Positions 8,051 to 16,799 of a DNA stretch of 64,000 nucleotides are shown one piece after another. Under the pieces are notes generated by a model. The model was not told where the DNA came from and ran no database searches. It saw only the letters and a program-made list of their open reading frames with translations. The position numbers and the translations under genes are program-made. Origin of the DNA: Microbulbifer elongatus (GTDB lineage: Bacteria; Pseudomonadota; Gammaproteobacteria; Pseudomonadales; Cellvibrionaceae); the NCBI RefSeq assembly GCF_020524885.1, contig NZ_JAIVKJ010000005.1, forward strand, positions 62,001-126,000, read 5' to 3'. Position 1 is the first letter of the stretch. Every line of letters begins with the position of its first letter.

Positions 8051-10231
8051 TCAGTCCTGGCTGCCGGACTGGCTCTGCTGGGCCAATTTTTCCTGCAGCT
8101 TTCCCTGCATTTTTTCCAGCGCGGTTTCGAAGGCGCCGGTATTTGGGTCGTCTTCGTTACGGGCTTTGGTCAGGCGCGCCTCGGCTTTTTCCACCCGTTT
8201 TTTCAGCGCGTCGATTTCCTGTGCCAGCTTTTCTTCCGGATTCATACTGGCGCGGGCAGCAGCCGCTGCTTTGGCTCTCTCGATTGCCGCACCCGCGGCC
8301 GAGGAAGATGCGCCGGCAACGGTGAGCTTGTCTTCGGTGATGGACGGCTCCGCGCTGCTTTCCACGGTCTTTTGTTCCGGCGTTTTGTCGGCTGCGGCGG
8401 CTTGCTTCTCGGCCTCGGCCAGCCTGTCGCGGGCTTCCTGCAGTTTCAGTTCCGCGGTTTTCAGCTGGGCTTCCAGTGGTGGCTTCTGGGCCTCTTCTGC
8501 GTCTGCCAGTTTTTTCTGCATCCGCTCAACCCGGTGCTCGGCACTGGTGAGGGTGCGCTGGGCGCGAGCCAGTTGCTGCTCGGGTGTGGCCTGCTTGGCT
8601 TTCACCCGGGCGAGGGCCGCGGCCACAACATCGGATTCCTGTTTGGCCGCCTGGGCCTCCGGGCTGTTGGCTTCCTGCTCGCGCTTCTTGCGCGCTTCCT
8701 CGGCCGCTTTCTTGCGCGCCAGGCGCTTGGCTTCTTTTTCCTGCTCTGCCTTTTCCAGGCGCAGCTTGCGGTATTCGAAGCGCTCGCGGGCGCGGTCTGC
8801 CTTCTCCTTTTCCTGGCGCGCCTCGCGGATATCGCCCTTGGCGGCTCGGTAGTACTGCACCAGCGGAATGCTGGAGGGGCAAACATAGGAGCAGGCACCG
8901 CACTCGATGCAGTCGAACAGGTTGTAGGCCTGCAGTTTTTCCCGGTCCTCGGCGCGCGCGTACCAGTACAGCTGCTGTGGCAGCAGGCTCGCCGGGCAGG
9001 CCTCGGCACAGAGTCCGCAGCGGATACAGGCCTGCGCCGGCGGTGGCGCCGGTAATTCCTGTTTTGATGGGGCGAGAATACAGTTGGTGGTCTTCACCAC
9101 CGGCGCTGACAAATCCTCGATGGTATAACCCATCATGGGGCCGCCGATTATGATGCGCTGCAGCGTTTTACGATCGAGGCCATGCTGTTCCAGGACATGC
9201 CGGATGGGTGTGCCCAGCGGCACATCGATATTGCGCTGGCGTTGCAGGGATTCACCGACCACCGTGGTAATGCGGCTGATCAGTGGTTCGCCCAGGGTAA
9301 CCGCACGGAACACCGCGCGGGCGGTGCCCACGTTCTGACACACGATCCCCACATTGGCCGGCAGGCCCTCGTTGGGGACCTCGCGCCCGGTGAGGATTTC
9401 GATCAGCTGCTTTTCGCCACCCGAGGGATACTTGGTGGGGAAGGTCACCACGTGGAAGCGGGTGCCTTCTGCGGCTTTCTTCATCGCCTCGATGGCTTCC
9501 GGCTTGTTGTCCTCGATACCGATCAGCACGCGCTCCGGCTGGTCAAGCAAGTGCGCGAGTATCTCCACACCACCAATGATCTCACTGGCGTGCTCGCGCA
9601 TCAGCATATCGTCGGCGGTGATATAGGGCTCGCACTCGGTGCCGTTGATGATCAAAGTGTCGATTTCTGCGCCGCCGCGAGGATTCAGTTTCACCGCCGT
9701 GGGGAAGCCGGCACCGCCCATACCGGCGATGCCGCAGTCGCGAATTTTTTCCAGCACGTCGTCGATATCGCGATTTGCATAGTCTGCCAGCGGAGTGAGC
9801 GCACACCACTCGTCGCGACCGTCGGTGCGTATCTGGATGCAGTCCGCCACCATGCCGGAGGGGTGGGGTACCGCCATGGGCTCGATGGCCACCACCTTGC
9901 CGGACGACGGGGCGTGTACCGGGCAGCTCACCAGGCCGTCTGCCTCAGCGATCTTCTGCCCCTTTAATACCATATCGCCCAGCTTTACCAGGGGGATGGC
10001 GGTGCCGCCGATATGCTGGTTCAGCGGGACAATCAGATCTTCCGCCAGCGGAATGCTGCCGATAGGCTCACCGGTCGACTGGTGTTTGTTTTCCGGGGGG
10101 TGAACGCCGCCGTGGAAATCGTTGATTTTCAGCTCGCGGGACAGGTCCCGGGCTTTTTCACTGGCGATCAGGTGGGCTTCACGGGCCGCGCGACGCTCGC
10201 TGGCGCTCTGTCTTTCGTTTACCTGGCTCAT
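8051..10231 (-). CDS. rsxC: Electron transport complex subunit RnfC/RsxC
   Basis: RnfC is the peripheral NADH/FMN- and Fe-S-binding subunit at the cytoplasmic face. The 726-residue protein shows the N-terminal GGVHPPENK segment, the NQO1-like Rossmann region around [10 protein letters not shown] and NGTECEPYI, and two 4Fe-4S motifs, [12 protein letters not shown] and [12 protein letters not shown], at about residues 395-445. The last 250 or so residues are a highly charged Ala/Lys/Glu/Arg-rich tail predicted to be coiled coil. That tail also occurs in long enterobacterial RsxC and is variable between species. The start overlaps rnfB by four bases. The tail leaves long open frames on the other strand, which are shadows. 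Confidence 0.96.
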   Translation of the reverse strand: MSQVNERQSASERRAAREAHLIASEKARDLSRELKINDFHGGVHPPENKHQSTGEPIGSIPLAEDLIVPLNQHIGGTAIPLVKLGDMVLKGQKIAEADGLVSCPVHAPSSGKVVAIEPMAVPHPSGMVADCIQIRTDGRDEWCALTPLADYANRDIDDVLEKIRDCGIAGMGGAGFPTAVKLNPRGGAEIDTLIINGTECEPYITADDMLMREHASEIIGGVEILAHLLDQPERVLIGIEDNKPEAIEAMKKAAEGTRFHVVTFPTKYPSGGEKQLIEILTGREVPNEGLPANVGIVCQNVGTARAVFRAVTLGEPLISRITTVVGESLQRQRNIDVPLGTPIRHVLEQHGLDRKTLQRIIIGGPMMGYTIEDLSAPVVKTTNCILAPSKQELPAPPPAQACIRCGLCAEACPASLLPQQLYWYARAEDREKLQAYNLFDCIECGACSYVCPSSIPLVQYYRAAKGDIREARQEKEKADRARERFEYRKLRLEKAEQEKEAKRLARKKAAEEARKKREQEANSPEAQAAKQESDVVAAALARVKAKQATPEQQLARAQRTLTSAEHRVERMQKKLADAEEAQKPPLEAQLKTAELKLQEARDRLAEAEKQAAAADKTPEQKTVESSAEPSITEDKLTVAGASSSAAGAAIERAKAAAAARASMNPEEKLAQEIDALKKRVEKAEARLTKARNEDDPNTGAFETALEKMQGKLQEKLAQQSQSGSQD

Positions 10232-10836
10232 GCAGCACTCCGGTCATCGGTGTGCAACTCGGGGCGGTCACTGGCGATCAATTGAACTCCATCGCTAGGT
10301 TTATTCGGGCGCCACTCCTGCAGGCTTGTCTCCAGGGGCACCATATCGATGCAATCCACCGGGCACGGCTCCACACACAGGTCACAGCCGGTGCACTCGT
10401 CCACGATCACCGTGTGCATCTGTTTGGCGGCGCCGACAATGGCGTCTACCGGGCAGGCCTGAATGCACTTGGTACAGCCAATGCACTCGGCCTCGCGGAT
10501 AAAGGCCACTTTCTTGACGTCTTCGATACCGTGCTCGGCATCCAGAGGTGTCGGCTCTACATCCAGCAGGTTGGCCAGCTCGTTGATGGTGGCCTGCCCT
10601 CCTGGCGGGCACCTGTTAATGGCCTCACCGTTGGCGATGGCCTCGGCGTAGGGGCGGCAGCCGGGATGGCCGCACTGGCCGCACTGGGTTTGCGGCAGCA
10701 GGGCATCGATCTGTTCGACGATGGGGTCGCCCTCTACCCTGAAGCGCACGGCGGCAAAGCCCAGCAGGGCACCAAACACGAGGGCCATACCGCCCAGAAT
10801 CAGCAGGGGCGTGGATACTTCAGATAGCCATTCCAT
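10228..10836 (-). CDS. rsxB: Electron transport complex subunit RnfB/RsxB
   Basis: RnfB is the ferredoxin-like subunit that passes electrons into the Rnf complex. The 202-residue protein has an N-terminal membrane anchor (about residues 8-28) and a four-Cys cluster region (CGQCGHPGC, then CPPGG). Two 4Fe-4S motifs follow, [12 protein letters not shown] and [12 protein letters not shown]. All expected cysteines are present. The stop overlaps the rnfC start by four bases (ATGA-type junction) and rnfA lies 12 bases upstream. Confidence 0.97.
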   Translation of the reverse strand: MEWLSEVSTPLLILGGMALVFGALLGFAAVRFRVEGDPIVEQIDALLPQTQCGQCGHPGCRPYAEAIANGEAINRCPPGGQATINELANLLDVEPTPLDAEHGIEDVKKVAFIREAECIGCTKCIQACPVDAIVGAAKQMHTVIVDECTGCDLCVEPCPVDCIDMVPLETSLQEWRPNKPSDGVQLIASDRPELHTDDRSAA

Positions 10837-10848
10837 TCTTGCCTCTCC

Positions 10849-11424
10849 TTATACCAGTCCGCTGAAGCCCATAAATGCTAGCGACATCAGCCCTGCGGTC
10901 ATCATGCCGATGGCGGCGCCCTTGAACGGCTTGGGTACATCCGCAACTGCCAGGCGTTCGCGCATGGCGGAGAACAGGATCAGCACCAGGGAAAAGCCCA
11001 CCGCAGCACCAAAGCCGTAGAGGGTGGACTGGATAAAGTTATTCGCTTTTAGGGTGTTCTGCAGTGCCACACCCAGCACCGCGCAGTTGGTGGTAATCAG
11101 AGGCAGAAAGACGCCCAGCACCCGGTGCAGCAGCGGGCTGGTCTTTTCGATAAACATGCGCGCAAACTGCACCACCACTGCGATTACCAGAATGAATGAA
11201 ATGGTGCGCAGATACTCCATCCCGAAGGGTTCAAGTAAGTAGGTATTCACCAGATAGGAGCAGATGGCTGCCAGCGTCAGCACAAAGGTGGTGGCGCCCG
11301 CCATGCCGATGGCGGTTTCCAGCTTGTTGGAAACCCCCATAAACGGACAAAGGCCGAGGAACTGCACCAGCACGTAGTTGTTTACCAGAATGGTAGAGAG
11401 CAGAATGACGGTAAATTCGGTCAT
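10849..11424 (-). CDS. rsxA: Electron transport complex subunit RnfA/RsxA
   Basis: RnfA is the membrane subunit paralogous to RnfE. The start at 11424 ([20 protein letters not shown]) gives 191 residues, matching the usual length of about 193. An in-frame upstream Met would add 46 residues unlike the family and is rejected. Signatures [14 protein letters not shown] and [10 protein letters not shown] each carry the conserved Cys. It is the first gene of a compact operon in the order A-B-C-D-G-E, and the promoter should lie in the following 300 bases. The complex couples ferredoxin and NAD redox to ion movement. In E. coli the same complex keeps SoxR reduced. Confidence 0.97.
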   Translation of the reverse strand: MTEFTVILLSTILVNNYVLVQFLGLCPFMGVSNKLETAIGMAGATTFVLTLAAICSYLVNTYLLEPFGMEYLRTISFILVIAVVVQFARMFIEKTSPLLHRVLGVFLPLITTNCAVLGVALQNTLKANNFIQSTLYGFGAAVGFSLVLILFSAMRERLAVADVPKPFKGAAIGMMTAGLMSLAFMGFSGLV

Positions 11425-11763
11425 AGTGATTCCGTTCGGGCCGCAGTGCCGGCTCCCGGACAGGGTTGCGGAGTGTAACGGCAGCCCATATAAATTTAGA
11501 GCATCGGGCCGGCGGTTGATCGGCGCGCAGGCGATGCGTTGCAGTTTACGCGCTATTCCCACCTTTACTCATCTATAGGCGGTAGTGGCGTGAAAGTTGC
11601 AAATTGCTGTTGGCAGAGTCGGGAGAGGTATTATGGGCGAGAGGAAATAGGCGTTCAACTTGCCATATGTCCCTATTGTCCGGAAATTGGTCGCTTTCTG
11701 CACTCCGGGCCTCGATGCTGCAATCCCAGCTCATGACTTCACTGCAACCCAAGCAGGCATTCA
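11425..11763. other. Divergent promoter region, rnf operon / transglutaminase-like gene
   Basis: About 340 bases lie between the rnfA start (minus strand) and the next plus-strand gene. An AT-rich patch (CATATAAATTTAG, near 11488-11500) on an otherwise GC-rich background is the likeliest promoter location for rnf. I could not fix -35/-10 boxes with confidence and see no SoxR-type or other operator. There is no coding frame of note. Confidence 0.35.
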
Positions 11764-12336
11764 TTGGATATGAACGAGTACTTGCAGACCTCGCCCATTA
11801 TCGACTGGCAGCACCCCCTCGTGCTGGCCACCGCTGAAAAACTGGCGTGCCTCTCCCGGACCCGCTTCGGAACGGCGCGCAATTGCTTCGAGTTCGTGCG
11901 CGACGAGATCCGTCACAGTGGGGACTTCCAATTGGATCCGGTGACTTGTCGCGCATCTGACGTACTGGAAACCGGAACCGGCTTCTGCTTCGCCAAGAGC
12001 CACCTGTTGGCAGCGCTGCTACGTGCCAATGGCATCCCCGCCGGTTTCAGCTATCAACGTTTGTTGCTGAATGAAGCCAGTGATCGCTACTGTCTACATG
12101 GCTTCAATACCATTCACCTGGACGCCTACGGCTGGATGCGTATCGATGCCCGAGGTAACAAGCCGGGGATTACCGCTGAATTTATCCCGCCCCAAGAGCG
12201 CCTCGCCTATACGCCGGTGGAGGACGGAGAGTGCGACCTGCCCGGTAACTATGCTGAGCCTCTGCCGGAGGTTGTGGCGTTGCTGCAATCGTGCGTAAGC
12301 TTCGCCGAAGTTGAGCAAAAATTGCCCGACGTTTGA
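11764..12336 (+). CDS. Transglutaminase-like cysteine peptidase-fold protein
   Basis: The 190-residue protein has the transglutaminase/papain-like core: Cys in GTGFCFAKSHLLAALLRA (about residue 77), His in LHGFNTIHL (about 117) and Asp in WMRIDARGN (about 128), in the order expected for a Cys-His-Asp triad. It lacks a signal peptide and is probably cytoplasmic. Substrate and reaction (peptidase, amidase or transferase) cannot be told from sequence. The TTG at 11764 has a well-placed AAGCAGG six bases ahead, while the ATG two codons later (11770) is the alternative start. It stands alone between the rnf operon and a GST gene. Confidence 0.8.
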   Translation: MDMNEYLQTSPIIDWQHPLVLATAEKLACLSRTRFGTARNCFEFVRDEIRHSGDFQLDPVTCRASDVLETGTGFCFAKSHLLAALLRANGIPAGFSYQRLLLNEASDRYCLHGFNTIHLDAYGWMRIDARGNKPGITAEFIPPQERLAYTPVEDGECDLPGNYAEPLPEVVALLQSCVSFAEVEQKLPDV

Positions 12337-12435
12337 ACTCGCGGTCTGTGGGTTTACTCTTAGCTCCTGAATCTCGATATCTTTACCTGGATACTCGACC
12401 TCAATACCCCAACCTCGATCAAGACGGGAGCAGCT

Positions 12436-13320
12436 ATGTCGGATGCGTATACTCCACCCAAGGTGTGGAAGTGGGACTCTGAAAGTGGTGGCCAGTTCGC
12501 CAACATCAATCGGCCCATCGCCGGCCCGACCCATGAGAAAGCGTTGCCAGTGGGCAAGCACCCTATGCAGCTCTACTCCCTAGCCACGCCCAATGGCGTC
12601 AAGGCCACCATCATGCTGGAAGAGCTGCTGGCGCTGGGGCATGAAGGCGCCGAATACGATGCCCATCTGATCCGTATTACCGAAGGGGATCAGTTCAGCA
12701 GCGGCTTTGTCGACATCAATCCCAACTCGAAAATCCCGGCACTGGTGGACCACAGCACCACACCGCCGATTCGCGTGTTCGAATCGGGCTCAATCCTGTT
12801 GTACCTGGCGGAAAAGTTCGGCGCTTTTCTGCCGCACACTCCGGAGCAGCGCACCGAAACCCTTAACTGGCTTTTCTGGCAGATGGGGGCCGCTCCATTT
12901 CTTGGGGGTGGCTTTGGCCACTTTTATGCCTACGCGCCCGAGAAATACGAATACCCCATCAACCGCTACACCATGGAAGTAAAGCGCCAGCTAGATGTAC
13001 TGGATCGTCAGCTGGCAGAGCACCCGTTTGTTGCCGGCAGGGAGTACACCATCGCCGATATGGCCATCTGGCCCTGGTACGGCGCCGTGGTAAAAAACCA
13101 GGCTTATGACGCAGCGGAGTTTCTGGAAGCGGACACTTACAAAAATGTCATGCGCTGGGTGGATGAGATTGCTGAGCGGCCCGCGGTTCAGCGGGGCAAG
13201 ATGGTCAACCGCACCTGGGGTGAACCTTCGGAGCAGTTGCACGAGCGTCATGACGCCAGTGATTTCGATACCCGCACCCAGGATAAACTTGCCGGGGATG
13301 AGGGCGGCGAACAGGCGTAA
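12436..13320 (+). CDS. yghU: Glutathione S-transferase family protein, YghU type
   Basis: The 294-residue protein matches the YghU/Nu-class GST family, whose members bind glutathione and act as disulfide-bond oxidoreductases rather than classical transferases. An N-terminal extension of about 44 residues (PPKVWKWDSESGGQFANINRP) is characteristic of YghU. It is followed by a thioredoxin-like domain (LYSLATPNGVKATIMLEEL; IPALVD; FESGSILLYLAEKFG) and an all-helical C-terminal domain (YTIADMAIWPWYG). The Asn-Lys-Pro-type active-site context (NPNSKIPAL) is present. It is probably cytosolic and transcribed alone. Confidence 0.9.
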   Translation: MSDAYTPPKVWKWDSESGGQFANINRPIAGPTHEKALPVGKHPMQLYSLATPNGVKATIMLEELLALGHEGAEYDAHLIRITEGDQFSSGFVDINPNSKIPALVDHSTTPPIRVFESGSILLYLAEKFGAFLPHTPEQRTETLNWLFWQMGAAPFLGGGFGHFYAYAPEKYEYPINRYTMEVKRQLDVLDRQLAEHPFVAGREYTIADMAIWPWYGAVVKNQAYDAAEFLEADTYKNVMRWVDEIAERPAVQRGKMVNRTWGEPSEQLHERHDASDFDTRTQDKLAGDEGGEQA

Positions 13321-13446
13321 GGCGGCTCACTGCAGGCCAGGATTTCCGGCCGAGACTTGGCACCAATTAACCAGAATGTCGCCATGGTTCGGCGTAATCT
13401 GTGTGCAATAACAAACCAATAATAATTCACGCACAGGTCTGCAGTT

Positions 13447-15231
13447 ATGCCATCCACTCAGCAGGATGCCGTTCGTAACCAGCACAAGTTTGATGTACTG
13501 ATCGAGGGCGGGCGCTATTTCGACGGTACCGGCGCCGCGTCCGCGATTCGGCATGTCGCGATCAGGGACGGACGTATCGCGCGCGTAAGCGCTCAGCCTA
13601 TCTCCCACGCGGAGGCGGCCCAGGTGATCGATGCCAGCGGTCACTGGGTCACCCCCGGATTTCTCGATACCCATACGCACTACGATGCAGAAATGCTGGT
13701 AAGTCCGAGCCTGTCGGAGTCGGTGCGTCACGGTGTGACGACGGTACTGGTCGGAAGTTGCTCACTGAGCATGGTGTGCAGTGAGGCCGAGGATGCATCG
13801 GACATTTTCACCCGGGTGGAGACAGTGCCACGGGAAAAAGTGCTCCCGGTGCTGCAAAATTGCAAGACCTGGCGCACCCCGCAGGAGTGGATCGCACATG
13901 TCGCCGAGCTGCCGCTGGGGCCGAATGTGACCAGCCTGTTGGGGCACAGTGACTTGCGCGTAAGTGTAATGGGACTGCGCCGCGCCACCGAGCGCACAGA
14001 GCGCCCCAGCGACTATGAAATGCAACAGATGGAAGCGTTGCTGGAAGAGGCGCTGGAGTGTGGGTTTGCCGGTCTCTCGACCATGTGTCTGAAGTGGGAC
14101 AAGGTCGATGGCGAGCGCGCCTGGTCCAGGAGCCTGCCGAGCACCTACGCCCGCTGGCAGGAAATCGCCCGGCTAAACCGCCTGCTGCGCAAATACAATC
14201 GCGTGCACCAGGGCGCGCCGAATGCGGCGACGCCGCTACAGATCAACCAGTATATCCGCGAGTGCATTGGCTGGCTGCGGCCACCGCTCAAAACCACCCT
14301 TATCAGCCAGATGGACCTGAAGGGCAGCGCCTACCTCAATGTCCTCACGCGCCTGACTTCATGGCTCACCAATGCGTTGCGCGGCGACTTTCGCTGGCAG
14401 TTATTACCGACCCCGTTCACGGTATATGCGGACGGCATCGATGTAGTGTTCTTTGAGGAGTTCGGTGCGGGCGAAATGGCGCTCGATCTCAAGGACGCCA
14501 TCGAGCGTAACCAGCTGCTCAAGAGCGAACGATACCGACGGGATTTCCGTAAGTTTTATGGGGAAAAGCTGAGCCCGCGGGTTTGGCAGCGGGATTTTGG
14601 CGATGCGGAAATCACCGCCTGTCCGGATCAGAACCTGGTTGGGAAAAACTTCGCCGAGGTCGCGCTGCAGCGCGGCATCCATGTGGTGGACCTGTTTCTG
14701 GATTTAGTGGTCGCCTACGGCACCAAGTTGCGATGGGTAACCACGGTTGCCAACCATCGAAAATCGGTGCTGAATAAAATGGTGCGTGATCCAAGGGCAT
14801 TAATCACTTTCAGTGATGCGGGGGCGCATATCCGCAACATGGCCTTTTACAACCTGCCGCTGAGGTTGCTCAAGCTGGTGGCTGACACCGAGCACAGCCG
14901 GGCGCCGATCATGTCCATGGAGCAGGCAGTGTGGCGTATGACTGGGGATCAGGCAGACTGGTTTGGTATTGAGGCTGGTCGTATCCGCGAGGGCGATCGT
15001 GCCGATGTGGTGGTGCTGGACCCTGCACAACTGGCGCAGTGCGATGAACAGGCACTGCAGCAGGTTCACTGGGCAGAGATGGAAAACTTCGGCCTTGAAC
15101 GTCTCGTTAACCGCAACCCCGGCATCGTCAAACATGTCCTGGTCAATGGGAAGTTTGCGGTGCAGGATGAAGAGCTGCAGCCTGCGCTGGGCAGGGAGAG
15201 TGGCTTTGGCCAGTTTCTTGCCGCGCGCTAG
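13447..15231 (+). CDS. Amidohydrolase family protein, N-acyl-D-amino-acid deacylase-like
   Basis: The 594-residue protein carries the amidohydrolase metal motif (TPGFLDTHTHYD, about residues 72-83) and the D-aminoacylase-type VRHGVTTVLVGSCS segment with its Cys. A late SDAGAHIRNM segment supplies the conserved Asp. The C-terminal GRIREGDRADVVVLDP strand is typical of the composite beta domain. The family hydrolyses N-acylated D-amino acids or related amides, and the substrate here is not determinable. It is larger than classical D-aminoacylases (about 480-500 residues) and resembles the long marine group. There is no signal peptide. It is followed by a hairpin and a convergent sirtuin gene. 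Confidence 0.82.
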   Translation: MPSTQQDAVRNQHKFDVLIEGGRYFDGTGAASAIRHVAIRDGRIARVSAQPISHAEAAQVIDASGHWVTPGFLDTHTHYDAEMLVSPSLSESVRHGVTTVLVGSCSLSMVCSEAEDASDIFTRVETVPREKVLPVLQNCKTWRTPQEWIAHVAELPLGPNVTSLLGHSDLRVSVMGLRRATERTERPSDYEMQQMEALLEEALECGFAGLSTMCLKWDKVDGERAWSRSLPSTYARWQEIARLNRLLRKYNRVHQGAPNAATPLQINQYIRECIGWLRPPLKTTLISQMDLKGSAYLNVLTRLTSWLTNALRGDFRWQLLPTPFTVYADGIDVVFFEEFGAGEMALDLKDAIERNQLLKSERYRRDFRKFYGEKLSPRVWQRDFGDAEITACPDQNLVGKNFAEVALQRGIHVVDLFLDLVVAYGTKLRWVTTVANHRKSVLNKMVRDPRALITFSDAGAHIRNMAFYNLPLRLLKLVADTEHSRAPIMSMEQAVWRMTGDQADWFGIEAGRIREGDRADVVVLDPAQLAQCDEQALQQVHWAEMENFGLERLVNRNPGIVKHVLVNGKFAVQDEELQPALGRESGFGQFLAAR

Positions 15232-15241
15232 CCTGCACCAG

Positions 15242-15263
15242 ACCCGCGACTTCACGTGCGGGT
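15242..15263. terminator. Short hairpin between convergent genes
   Basis: ACCCGC pairs with GCGGGT around a ten-base loop, between the amidohydrolase stop and the sirtuin stop. Only three T bases follow on the plus strand. Function is inferred from position. Confidence 0.4.
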
Positions 15264-16151
15264 TTACAGTGTGGAAAGCGTTAGTGCGAGCGTGTCTGCA
15301 ATAGGGGCATTCAGTTTCAAGTCCAGCAGATCATCGGCACGGGTGCGACCGAGGTTCAGCGCAGCAATGGGCTTGCCCCACTCCTTTGCGTAGCGACAGA
15401 AACGAAAGCCGGAGTACACCATCAATGAGGATCCCACCACCAGCAGGCCATCGCTGTTCTTGAGCGCGTCCAGGGCTTGCTGTACCCGTGTCTTCGGCAC
15501 ATTGTCTCCAAAGAACACCACATCTGGCTTCAGAATTCCCGCGCATTCCGGGCAGTCCGCAACATTGAACCGACTAAAATCCACTTCCAGGTCCGCGTCG
15601 CCGTCCGGTGCTGTCTCGGCGGTGTAATGGCGGAACTCCGGGTTCAGTTCATAACTGCGGTCGTGCACCAGCTGGCGCATTGCCCGGTAGTCACAGTCCA
15701 TACAGCATATTTCATCGGCGCGCCCGTGCAGGTCAATCACCCGCTTGCTGTCTGCGCGCTGATGCAAGCGATCCACATTTTGTGTGATCAGCAGGTGAAT
15801 ATGCCCGCGCCGCTCCAGCTCTGCCAGATGAAAGTGCGCCGGGTTTGGTGCGGAGTTGCGAATCACCGGCCAGCCGATTAACGCACGTCCCCAGTAGCGC
15901 TGGCGGATTGCCGCGCTCTTCATAAATTCGCGGTGGTCCACCGGTGGTTTGCGTTTCCAGTGGCCGTTGCGGTCGCGGTAGTCCGGAATGCCGGAATCCG
16001 TGCTCACACCAGCGCCAGTCAACACCGTTAGCCGGGGGTGGCGGCGAATAAAATCGACCAGTTGCTCCGCCGCCATCTCCGCGGGAACAGCCGGTGCGAC
16101 AACACTGTTTTCAGTTTTCCGGGCTGAGGAGAAATACGTGCTCAGGCTCAT
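15264..16151 (-). CDS. NAD-dependent protein deacylase, SIR2 (sirtuin) family
   Basis: The 295-residue protein contains the sirtuin NAD-binding motif (TVLTGAGVSTDSGIPDYRD, about residues 38-56), the TQNVDRLHQRA motif and catalytic His (IDLHGR). The zinc-ribbon cysteines are CCMDC and CPEC, and the GILKPDVVFFGD and VVGSSLMVYSGF motifs complete the family set. Sirtuins remove acyl groups from lysines using NAD. The long insert between the two zinc pairs (about 45 residues) matches the bacterial group related to mitochondrial SIRT4, so deacetylase, lipoamidase or ADP-ribosyl activity are all possible. The gene is monocistronic. Confidence 0.92.
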   Translation of the reverse strand: MSLSTYFSSARKTENSVVAPAVPAEMAAEQLVDFIRRHPRLTVLTGAGVSTDSGIPDYRDRNGHWKRKPPVDHREFMKSAAIRQRYWGRALIGWPVIRNSAPNPAHFHLAELERRGHIHLLITQNVDRLHQRADSKRVIDLHGRADEICCMDCDYRAMRQLVHDRSYELNPEFRHYTAETAPDGDADLEVDFSRFNVADCPECAGILKPDVVFFGDNVPKTRVQQALDALKNSDGLLVVGSSLMVYSGFRFCRYAKEWGKPIAALNLGRTRADDLLDLKLNAPIADTLALTLSTL

Positions 16152-16279
16152 GGTTCAGGTCAGTTCGCAATGACGTTGGATCCTGTATTGTAACGAGTCT
16201 GGCAGAGGAAGTTTGCATAGGGGTTACGCCGGCGACGCCGTAGCCGCCAGCATGCTCGATGAAGATAGGGAAGTGAGCC

Positions 16280-16729
16280 TCAGTAAGTCTTGTACGGCAG
16301 GAACTTTCCGGACAGTACCATGTTCACCCGGTCGCCTTTCGGGTCCTCTTCCCGCTGAATATCCATCGAGAAATCAATGGCGCTCATGATGCCATCGCCG
16401 AACTCTTCATGAATTAATTCCTTCATGGTAGTGCCGTACACATTGACCAATTCATAAAGGCGATAGATCAACGGGTCCGTGGGTATCGCGGTGGGCAGTG
16501 AGCCTTTATAGGGTGCAATCTGCAGCCAGGCCACGGCTTCATCGCTGAGATCGAACAACTCGCGTGCAACGGCCGCCTGCTCTTTGGTGAAGGTCATCTG
16601 GCCCAGGCAGGCTGCCGTGGTCCACTCCTTGGACTGACCGACGGCATCTGCTACCTGGTTCCATTTGAGGTCCTTGCGTACTTTGGCTGAGAGAATCATC
16701 TCGGTGACTTGGTCGCGGTTACTGATCAT
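16280..16729 (-). CDS. cynS: Cyanate hydratase (cyanase)
   Basis: Cyanase converts cyanate and bicarbonate to ammonia and carbon dioxide, so it supplies nitrogen and detoxifies cyanate. The 149-residue sequence is full length and contains the catalytic residues Arg90, Glu93 and Ser116 (IYRLYELV; MSAIDFSM), spaced as in the E. coli enzyme. The N-terminal helical domain (WNQVADAVGQSKEW) and C-terminal dimer segment (GDRVNMVLSGKFLPY) are complete. It lies 70 bases downstream of the kinase/phosphatase gene on the same strand, suggesting cotranscription with the nitrogen-regulated block. No cynR, cynT (carbonic anhydrase) or cynX is visible beside it. Confidence 0.96.
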   Translation of the reverse strand: MISNRDQVTEMILSAKVRKDLKWNQVADAVGQSKEWTTAACLGQMTFTKEQAAVARELFDLSDEAVAWLQIAPYKGSLPTAIPTDPLIYRLYELVNVYGTTMKELIHEEFGDGIMSAIDFSMDIQREEDPKGDRVNMVLSGKFLPYKTY

Positions 16730-16799
16730 GGAATGTCTCCTGTTTCATTGTGCGAGGAAAATGTCGTTGCGCTTAGTTGTGTTAAAAAGGCGCATTACA

